Of a DNA stretch of 64,000 nt, positions 50,319 to 58,453 are shown piece after piece. The stretch lies in the NCBI RefSeq assembly GCF_910591885.1, contig NW_025963555.1, forward strand, positions 3,658,001-3,722,000, in the 5' to 3' direction. Position numbers and translations under genes: made by a program. Under the pieces are notes generated by a model. The model worked only from the letters and a program-made list of their open reading frames with translations, made no database searches and was not told the DNA's origin. The first letter of the stretch is position 1, and every line of letters begins with the position of its first letter. This stretch comes from Bombus terrestris. Taxonomy: Eukaryota > Arthropoda > Insecta > Hymenoptera > Apidae.

Positions 50319-50841
50319 GGTCGATCACCATTGTTATTCGGGCGGTGCGCTGATAATCCTCACCGAATTCTTCAGCGATCAGGTCAGCTTGCCGCATTAA
50401 CATTTCCGGGTCAGAGTCGACTGCGGAAAGGATACGTCTGATGCGGGCAGGTAGTCGGTTCCTCCATAGCGTGAGGGTAAAATTGTGGTAAAAGCGAGGT
50501 AAGTAAAAATGAGCTAAAAGCGTATAGTTTTTGAGATGTTGGTAAAATTGGGATGGCTTTCTATTGTCCATCTCTTCGCTTTCCAACAACTTCCTTACCC
50601 TTATCGCGTCCGTAGCGGTTAATATGCGAGTGTGCGCGTGTTTTAGTTTTCGCTAGTGTCCCGTGCCTGGGGGGTTCGTCATAAGGTCTTCGACGTCCTG
50701 TAGCTGTTGATCGCTGAGGCATTTGCCTAGCGTCACGTTCCTTATGTTGTCGTCCGTAATCCGCGCTGCTTCGAATTGCCTCTCCAGTAGGGCCAACCAT
50801 GCCGTCGTGTTCGCGGACAGCAGCGGAGGTGTGCCGACCAT
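50319..50841 (-). pseudogene. Gypsy gag remnant (element 1)
   Basis: Two minus-strand frames form a gag-like capsid region. The first (50,841-50,653) has VGTPPLLSANTTAWLALLER, QFEAARI and CLSDQQLQDVEDLMTNPPGT. The second (50,589-50,319) has LESEEMDNRKPSQFYQHLKN, LTLWRNRLPARIRRILSAVD and ADLIAEEFGEDYQ. The section between them (about 50,590-50,652) is damaged. The remnant is cut at 50,318 by an unrelated LTR-like sequence. Confidence 0.85.
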
Positions 50842-50949
50842 CGGACTGACTAAAGTTCCCTGATTGTCACTTTCTATGTGCGAAATCGAATCCTAATTAT
50901 GCTCCAGCAGTTTACATCTCTAGTCAAGTTGTTTGAATAGACTATAATT

Positions 50950-51370
50950 TATATATGTTAATTCAGTGTATACTCAATTGAACCACCCCGATTATCCTAA
51001 CAGAAATAAGGGTATCGATCGGTTCGTGGCTGTTAGGAACATGATACATTTACACTGTACATGTGAATGTGTGTGTAAGCGTCAGAGGACGTCCAGGTCT
51101 TAGTTGGGACAAAAGACAAGAGTCAGTCGTTACAAGTATCTGGAAGGGTCCGTTGACAACAGGCGTGCGTGCGAGTAGGATTTCGAGGTCTTTAGAGTAT
51201 AAGATATATGTATTACTGTTGTGTGCTAAATAAAGGGAATTATTTGTATTTCCGAATCCCTTCTATGTGCTTACAGTGGCGTCGATTATCTGATGGTATC
51301 GGGAATTTACGACTCTCATTGACGCGCTATCTCGCGATCGCGTCCCTCCGCGGACGGTGTGAGACATAGT
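50950..51370 (-). repeat. LTR-like repeat X upstream of gypsy gag, split by a solo LTR
   Basis: On the minus strand it starts near TGTCTCACACCGTCCGCGG (about 51,366) and matches 44,141-44,290 through GCGCGTCAATGAGAGTCGTA, AAATTCCCGATA and TTTCTGTTAGGATAATCGGG. Its position, orientation and TGTC start fit the 5' LTR of gypsy element 1. A copia solo LTR (51,031-51,275) is nested within it. Confidence 0.55.
51031..51275 (+). mobile_element. Solo copia LTR with GTGGC target duplication
   Basis: A 245-bp segment nearly identical to the LTR at 60,915-61,161: TGTTAGGAACATGATACATT, GCGTCAGAGGACGTCCAGGT, GGGACAAAAGACAAGAGTCA and TAAATAAAGGGAATTATTTG (polyadenylation-like AATAAA nearby). Perfect 5-bp direct repeats GTGGC lie at 51,026-51,030 and 51,276-51,280. 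No internal copia sequence follows, so it is a solo LTR. It is nested within repeat X. Confidence 0.94.
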
Positions 51371-51930
51371 TGATTTTGTTTAAATGCTAGTTGTGGTTTC
51401 GCCTGAGTAGGAACAGAAAGAAAGAAGGGTATACACGAATCATTTATAAACCACTTAAGAAGTATGGGCGAAAGTGATTTGAAATAGTATTTCTTTACTC
51501 AGATTGCCTTATTTTCATATTGCTATTATAACATAGATGTCATAGTTGAAACCTGGACGATAAATGGCTTATTTCGTTAAAAAATATTATTGCATTTCTG
51601 AATTAAATTGGAGAATTTCAATAATCCTCAACTACGAAATTTATGTTTATTCTATTATAAATGGTGCATGTCTAACAGTTAGATATTATAAGAACGAAGA
51701 GTTTTCCTTAAAAACATTAATATTTCGACAAAAGTTTTAAAGCGTAGGCGTCACTGTGTAGGTACGTAGGTAGGTAAATTGACGTCAACCGGATGTAGAG
51801 TTAGTGCCGCATCGGCCACGCTGGTCGCCATCTTTACCTTTCTCACATTGCGTTCGTCAGATAATAAATATAATTTACATGTTATTATAAACTGTATTAT
51901 AAATTATTATAAATTTTTGTACATTATATA
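51371..51930. other. Unassigned AT-rich spacer
   Basis: No gene or repeat family recognised. A short GC-richer section near 51,780-51,850 (GTTAGTGCCGCATCGGCCAC) stands out from AT-rich surroundings. The stretch ends in TTATATA next to the LTR-like copy 2. Confidence 0.35.
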
Positions 51931-52940
51931 TGTCGGGTTGGCGTTAAGATTTGAGTTAGGGTTAAGGGCGTGAAACGAATCCCTATTAGCGCTAGACGTG
52001 ATCATTATGCAATAGAGGAGATATTTACTAGTGCAAATATGACTATGATGGAATTGGACAAGTAATCACGATAATTAGATACTCGAGAAGCTAATGACAA
52101 TGATCCTAGGCTCACTAACGAATCCGCGGTCAAGGGGATGACGAACTCTACTTTTCTTCAGCGTCTAAGTTGTACTGAATGTTAATGCACGAGGCAATCA
52201 CTACGTATCTGAGAGTTACTTGAATCGTCTTTGAGATCGTACCGTTGAGTCGTTCTCCATCACGGTAACGCTGTCGAGGAAAACTATGATGGGTGTGCCC
52301 AAGGGCACGAAATCACCGGATTCGTGGAGAAAAGCCTTCATTCGGAAAGTGAGGGAAATTGGCGTTACTGTTAATTGGTCAATTTCCATGTTGGTGGTTA
52401 CGGAAGGGTGCTAGCCGCCCTTAAGAGAAAGTTCGAGAAGAGGAAGCGTCGTTGGTGAGAAAAAAAGATTTCTCCTATTTTCTCGTAGTTGGGACGAGGA
52501 CTGTTTGTCGGTTTGAAGGACTTTAGTTAAACAGATCTTAAGATTTATAGCAGGTCCTCGGGCTAGCTGAACATGTACTGTGGAGACGCGTCGACATCTG
52601 GTAATCATCTTACTCAAAGAATAGAGTCTGCGTGTGGCGAGCCACGGGACAGAAATCGTTGAAATGCTTACCGTCGTGCCCCGTCTTAAGTATTTCGTTT
52701 AAGGAGAGCTATAGAGTTACTTCATGCCTTTGTTAGACAAAACGTTCATCCCTTGACCGCGAATACGTTCGGCGACTGGTTGTCGCCTCGAGCCCGAGCT
52801 CACTATCATAAATCTCAAATAAGTACAGTCGAATCGAATGACAACAGTTTCTTAATTCGGCTATGGTGAAATCTAAATTACAATACTAGGGGTCTTCCCA
52901 AAGTTCCGAGGAGAAGGCTCCGATGCTCTTAGATTAGTTG
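51931..52940 (-). repeat. 1-kb LTR-like repeat, copy 2 (inverted relative to copy 3)
   Basis: Begins TGTCGGGTTGGCGTTAAGAT after a TATATA flank. It is the reverse complement of 56,219-57,226 at high identity: the incidental 68-residue frames in the two copies differ at one residue. In the TG...CA sense it points to the minus strand. Its inner end (about 52,905-52,940, GTTCCGAGGAGAAGGCTCCG) is more diverged than the rest. The gypsy pol of element 2 starts about 50 bp to its right. Confidence 0.85.
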
Positions 52941-52991
52941 CGGAACTCTAAGTCTGGATTTTGACGTAACATTACACAAAATAGCCTCGCT

Positions 52992-55838
52992 ATGTGTAAA
53001 ACAAAAATAATTAATGTCTGTAATGAAACCACTGCAAACGAGATCGTCGTTAATGAAGCTGACACTGATGTACATGGTAATAATAAAAGGCGATCAATTT
53101 CTCTTCTCGACAAATTCAAAGATTCATTCGTTACGGGTTCCCTACGTATTCGCGTAAATACAGGCCGGCTAGAAATACGATTAATTGATCCTAACATCAA
53201 TCCTGTTGTTAATCCTAACATCACCGTACGAGGAAGTCCTTATAGACTTAGCGAGGAGGACCGAAGAGCGGTATGTGAGAAAATAAGCGTTTTAATTAAA
53301 GCAAAGATCATAAGGCCTAGTAATTCGCCATTCGCGAGCCCTATGTAACTCGCGCAGAAGAAAACGGCTCAGATAGATTACGAGTGGATCCCCGAGATCT
53401 AAATCAAAGTATCGTCACGGATCGGTACCCTTTACTCCTTATTGCGGATCAAGTCGCGAGATTGCAAGAGGTTTGATATTTTATTAGCCTGGATATGGCC
53501 AGCGGGTTTCACCAAATTCCTATTTATCCTAATTCAGCGAAGTATACAGCGTTCGTTACTCCCAGACAAGATGTTACTCGACAGACAATATGAGTAGATA
53601 ACGATGCCGTTTGAACTGAAGAATTGCGCCGTCCGTCATTCGGAGGGCCATTCGCAAGGCCCTAGGCGACCTCGCTCATTCGTACGTTGTTATTTATTTC
53701 GATAACGTTCTAATTATTGCCGACTCGATAGATCAAGCTTTAGGAAGATTGAACACCGTATTAGATACCCTCGTAAAAGCAGGATTCTCTGTTAACTTTG
53801 CGAACTGTTCTTTTCTAAAGACATCGGTGCTCTATTTGAGATATGTAATTCATAACGAAGAAGTTCGTCCGAACCCGGGTAAAATACACACCTTAAGTAC
53901 TTTACCTGTGCCAACAGCCGTCACACAGTTCAGGCAGTTCATAGGGTTAGCTTCGTACTTCCGAAAGTTCATCCCTAAATTCTCACAGATGATGAAACCC
54001 CTGTATGCGCTCATCTCAAATAACAGAAATATAACTTGGACAGATAGGCACGAGAAAATAAGACAACAGGCAGTTTCCGCCCTGACCGACGCGCCGGTGT
54101 TAATGATATTCGACCCCAATTACCCGATAGAACTACATACTGACGCTAGCTCGGAGAGTTACGGGGCGATTTTGACGCATCAAGTCGAAGGTAAAGGCAA
54201 AGTAATAGAGTATTACAGCAAAAGAACTACCCTCGCAGAATCTAGGTATAATTCCTACGAACTAGAGACGTTAGCAGTCGTAAACGCAGTCGAGCGTTTC
54301 CGTCACTATCTACATGGACGGGAATTTCTTGTCGTCACGGATTGCGACTCGTCGAAAGCGTTGAGTAATAAAGTACATTTAAATGACAGGGACCATAGGT
54401 GATGGGCCTACTTGCAGACTTTTGTTTTTTTGACATTATGTATCTGGAAAGTAAACGGACAGACCACGTAGATTTCTTCTCGCGAAACCCCGTAGATTTA
54501 GACCACCGTAAAATTGATAAAATTGCGGAGATAGAAATCAATCTGGCCGAAATATCGGAATACTGGCTATTATCCGAACAACGTCGTGATTCTCAAACCT
54601 TGGGAATCGTCAAGGAATTGCAAAACGATGAGCTCGCGGAAGACATCGCGAATACATACGAATTACGGTCCGGTACTCTTTACCGTAGGATACAAATAAA
54701 AGACAGGACTCTCTGTTTACCTATAATCCTAAGAGGTTTTAGATAGTCTGTTATTAACCATGTGCACCAGTCAATCATGCACTTAGGTTGGGAGAAAACG
54801 CTCGAGAAACTATATGAGTATTACTGGTTCGAAGGGATGGCGAAGTACGTTCGCCGATTCATTGAGAACTGTCATGCTTGTCAAGTTTCTAAAGCTAGTT
54901 CAGGTAAGATACAAGCCGAACTACATCCTATACCTAAGACCAGCATACCCTGGCATACGGTCCACATGGACATAACAGGCAAATTAAGTGGTAAAAGCGA
55001 TTCAAAGGAGTACGTCATTGTTTTGATCGATGTGTTCACTATACCTATCATACGTATACCTGCATCATACTCGTAAGATAGATTCCCGTAACACCATTAA
55101 AGCGCTTAAACCCGCTATATTTTTATTCGGAAGTCCCTGCCGGATAATAGCAGATCAGGAAAGATGTTCTAAGGGTAATGAATTTCGAGAATTCTGCGAA
55201 AGCAAACGAATTAAAGTTCACTTGATAGCGACCGATGATAGTAGAGCCAATAGACAGGTAGAGCGTGTTATGCGTACATTGAAAATACGTTCACGACAGT
55301 AGAAACGACCGGGCGGCCGTGGCAAGACGCGATTGGGGAAATACAGCTGGCGTTGAACTGCACCACCAACCGCGTGACTAATTCGAGCCCTTTACAACTA
55401 CTAATCGGTAGAACAGTGAGACCGTACGACCTATTGCTACCCGACAATATCGAAGAAAAGGAAGTCGATATCTCCGATGTAAGACAGCAGGCTGTATAGA
55501 ACATAGAGAGTAAAGCCCAGTACAACAAAGAAAGATTTGATAGGAACAAAGCTAAAGTGGTTAGGTTTAACCTCGGCGACTTCGTACTACACAAGAACGA
55601 GGAAAGAAACCAAACCAAGCTAGAGCCGAAATTCAAGGGTCCATTTGTAATAACCGAGATTTTGGAAGGAGATAGATATATTCTAAAAACGCTAGACGGC
55701 AAACGATCGTATAAAGACAGTCACGACAGATTAAGAAAAATGCCGTACAGTCGCGTTCCCGCTGAGTTGGACGTCGGTAGTGACGGCAATAACAGTGACC
55801 ACGACGACATGAGTACCTCGATCTCGGAAGATCCTTAG
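52992..55838 (+). pseudogene. Gypsy pol remnant (element 2): RT, RNase H, integrase
   Basis: Plus-strand coding in several frames. Reverse transcriptase starts with SPYRLSEEDRRAVCEKISVL and NSPFASP (to 53,346), then breaks into pieces with SIVTDRYPLLLIADQVARLQ and ISLDMASGFHQIP. The active site near 53,700 reads YFDNVLIIA where YxDD is expected, so the second Asp is Asn. A long frame from 53,749 covers FRQFIGLASYFRKFIPKFSQ and RNase H (ELHTDASSESYGAI, YELETLAVVNAVERFRHYLH). Integrase has MHLGWEKTLEKLY and CHACQ (zinc finger), HMDITG (first Asp), IIADQERC (second Asp) and QVERVM (Glu), with a TAG near 54,744. The C-terminus has FNLGDFVLHKNEERNQTKLE. No gag or env seen. Non-functional. Confidence 0.92.
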
Positions 55839-55872
55839 CACAAAGACCGTAGCACCTTACGGAGTATCTTTT

Positions 55873-56204
55873 GAAGCTCGGTAAAGGGGCAAGTGATGTG
55901 TTCACGCGCACCATGAGCTATAGAGTTATGAAGCTCGGTAAAGGGGCAAGTGATGTGTTCACGCGCACCATGAGCTATAGTGTTATGAAGCTCGACTAAG
56001 GGGCAAGTGATGTGTTCACGCGCACCATGAGCTATAGAGTTATGAAGCTCGGTAAAGGGGCAAGTGATGTGTTCACGCGCACCATGAGCTATAGTGTTAT
56101 GAAGCTCGACTAAGGGGCAAGAGATGTGTTCACGCGCCCCATGAGCTATAGAGTTATGAAGCTCGGTAAAGGGGCAAGTGATGTGTTCACGCGCACCACG
56201 AGCC
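55873..56204. repeat. 57-bp tandem repeat, about 5.8 copies
   Basis: GAAGCTCGGTAAAGGGGCAA recurs at 55,873, 55,930, 55,987, 56,044, 56,101 and 56,158, exactly 57 bp apart. Units alternate between GGTAAAG and GACTAAG forms, giving a 114-bp dimer pattern. Since 57 is 19 codons, the minus strand has an open frame of 19-residue repeats (HGAREHITCPFTELHNSIA), which I regard as incidental. It lies directly after the gypsy pol stop and before the LTR-like copy 3. Confidence 0.93.
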
Positions 56205-56218
56205 AATATATATATATA

Positions 56219-57226
56219 TGTCGGAGATGAAAGAATACTGGAACCTTCCCTTCGGAACTTTGGGAAAACCCATAGTGTTGTAATTTAGATTTCACCATAG
56301 CCGAATTAAGAAACTGTTGTCATTCGATTCGACTGTACTTATTTGAGATTTATGATAGTGAACTCGGGCTCGAGGCGACAACCAGTCGTCGAACGTAGTC
56401 GCGGTCAAGGGATGAACGTTTTGTCTAACAAAGGCATGAAGTAACTCTATAGCTCTCCTCAAAAGAAATACTTAGGACGGGGCACGACGGTAAGCATTTC
56501 AACGATTTCTGTCCCGTGGCTCGCCACACGCAGACTCTATTCTTTGAGTAAGATGATTACCAGATGTCGACGCGTCTCCACAGTACATGTTCAGCTAGCC
56601 CGAGGACTGGCTATAAATCTTAAGATCTGTTTAACTAAAGTCCTTCAAACCGACAAACAGTCCTCGTCCCAACTACGAGAAAATAGGAGAAATCTATTTT
56701 TCTCACCAACGACGCTTCCTCTTCTCGAACTTTCTCTTAAGGGCGGCTAGCACCCTTCCCTAACCACCAACATGGAAATTGACCAATTAACAGTAACGCC
56801 AATTTCCCTCACTTTCCGAATGAAGGCTCTTCTCCACGAATCCGATGATTTCGTGCCCTTACGCACACCCGTCATAGTTTTCCTCGACAGCGTTACCGTG
56901 ATGGAGAACCACTCTCCCGTACGATTTCAAAGACGATTCAAGTAACTCTCAGATACGTAGTGATCGCCTCATGCATTAACATTGAGTACAACTTAGACGC
57001 TGAAGAAAATTAGAGTACGTCATCCCCTTGACCGCGGATTCGTTAGTGAGCCTAGGATCATTGTCATTAGCTTCTCGAGTATCTAATTATCGCGATTACT
57101 TGTCCAATTCCATCATAGTCATATTTGCACTAGTAAGTATCTCCTCTATTGCATAACCATCACGTCTAGCGCCAATATTCGTTTCACGCCCTTAACCCTA
57201 ACTCAAATCTTAACGCCAACCCGACA
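56219..57226 (+). repeat. 1-kb LTR-like repeat, copy 3
   Basis: A 1,008-bp segment starting TGTCGGAGATGAAAG and ending ACGCCAACCCGACA, so it has TGTCGG...CCGACA inverted ends and the TG...CA rule of LTRs. Both flanks are alternating TA, compatible with a TATA target duplication of gypsy type, though the simple repeat makes this uncertain. It follows the gypsy pol remnant in the sense expected of a 3' LTR. It could also be an independent solo insertion. Confidence 0.82.
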
Positions 57227-57235
57227 TATATATAA

Positions 57236-57939
57236 TTATATACTATTTAGTTATAACTTTTAACGGTATGTTGAATGACTATATGACGTATAACGTTATA
57301 TAATGTTACGTTATGACGTATAACGTTATATACTATTATGATATAACGTATAACGTTATATTGCATCACTATATGAAGTATAACGTTATATAATATTGCG
57401 TTATAACGTATAACGTTATATTGCATCACTATATGACGTATAACGTTATGTACTATTACGTTACAACGCATTACAGTATATTGCATCACTATATGCCGTA
57501 TAATGTTATATAATATTACGCTCTGACGTATGACGTTATATTGCATCACTATATGAAGTGTAAATTTACATAATATAACGTTGGAACGTGTATCGTTATG
57601 TACTATTACATTATAACGCATAACTGTATATTGCATAACCATATGACGTATAACGCTATATAATGTTACGTTTTAACGTATAACGTTATATACTATTACG
57701 TTATAACGCACAACGGTATATTGCATCACTATATGCCGTATAACGTTATGCTGCATCGCTATATGACGTACAACGTTATATAATGTTACGTTATGACGTA
57801 TAACGTTATATAGTATTATGATAGAACGTATAACGTTATATAATATTACGTTATGACTTATAACGTTATATAATATTACGTTATGACTTATAACGTTATA
57901 TAATATTACGTTATGGCGTATAACGTTATATAATATTGC
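57236..57939. repeat. AT-rich minisatellite, 60-bp (2 x ~30-bp) unit with TAACGTTA palindromes
   Basis: About 12 units of 60 bp, for example TTGCATCACTATATG at 57,361, 57,421, 57,481 and 57,541 in exact register, with 30-bp subrepeats dominating after 57,780. Nearly every subunit has the self-complementary TATAACGTTATA. The minus-strand frames of MQYNVIRHN type are artefacts of the repeat. Confidence 0.92.
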
Positions 57940-57951
57940 TGTGGCGGCACT

Positions 57952-58058
57952 CGACAAGAGTTGACACAGCGCAAATCAGTTAATGCGCCCTGTATTCGGC
58001 AGCAAATATGGAGTATAGCGCGTATCGAATTGTCGGCATATCTGCAACAGAAACGGAT
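57952..58058 (+). repeat. Single 169-bp satellite monomer, forward
   Basis: An isolated monomer of the second satellite: GAGTTGACACAGCGCAAATC, CGGCAGCAAATATGGAGTAT and CGAATTGTCGGCATATCTGC. It is preceded at 57,940 by TGTGGCGGCACTCGAC and followed at 58,059 by TGTGACGGCACTCGAC, both related to the TGTAGCGGCAC end motif. Confidence 0.8.
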
Positions 58059-58125
58059 TGTGACGGCACTCGACGAGCCAAATACCACCACTCGACACTA
58101 GTTAGTGTCCGTGTCGACACTAAAT
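58059..58125. other. Short insert with TGTGACGGCAC start and GACACTA palindromes
   Basis: Between two oppositely oriented satellite monomers. After the CGGCACTCGACG motif it has GACACTAGTTAGTGTC near 58,096-58,111, a perfect 7-bp inverted repeat with a 2-bp centre, and a third GACACTA at 58,114. Possibly a mobile-element end. Confidence 0.5.
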
Positions 58126-58205
58126 GGCAAATACAGCACACATCAGCCGCTTTGTGTTATGTCTACTCTGTACCCTGTGAGGTGCAGCGTAATCAAGTTT
58201 TGCAT
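58126..58205 (-). repeat. Single 169-bp satellite monomer, reverse
   Basis: The reverse complement reads GCAAAACTTGATTACGCTGC, then a GTACAGAGTAGACATAACAC block and GCGGCTGATGTGTGCTGTAT, the same order as in blocks 1-4. It converges on the forward monomer at 57,952-58,058. Confidence 0.75.
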
Positions 58206-58453
58206 AATCAAGTATAATATATACTTACTTACTTAATATATACTTAATAATACTTAGAGGCGACAACGACGTAATTAGCTCCGTCCTTCGATTCATGTAC
58301 CGCTACTCCTCTATTTCTATAGAAATATAATGCTAAATACTCAAATATATCATATGTATTTCATATTTGAAATAACAGTCAACTTAACGGAATTAATCTG
58401 TTTGACTTCTATGCGGCTCAAGTCATGTACGAATTTATGTACAGTCTGTAGTT
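58206..58453. other. AT-rich sequence 3' of the CMTR1 pseudogene
   Basis: No coding sequence. Contains TACTTACTTA-like simple sequence and a GTACCGCTACTCC motif near 58,298 that weakly resembles the TGTAGCGGCAC end. It may include the former 3' untranslated region. Confidence 0.35.

Noticed and set aside
48526..50841. An env gene or infectious retrovirus-like organisation in the gypsy relics
   Set aside because: No third reading frame with signal or membrane segments follows either pol.
52411..52617. 68-codon frame conserved in both inverted copies (52,411-52,617 and 56,544-56,750)
   Set aside because: Conservation reflects the high identity of the repeat copies; there is no recognisable domain.
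55835..56206. A 123-codon minus-strand protein with 19-residue repeats
   Set aside because: The 57-bp tandem unit is divisible by three, which keeps a chance frame open. No start context or homology.
57247..57957. Minus-strand proteins rich in YNVIRHNV
   Set aside because: They are read-through of the 30/60-bp AT minisatellite.
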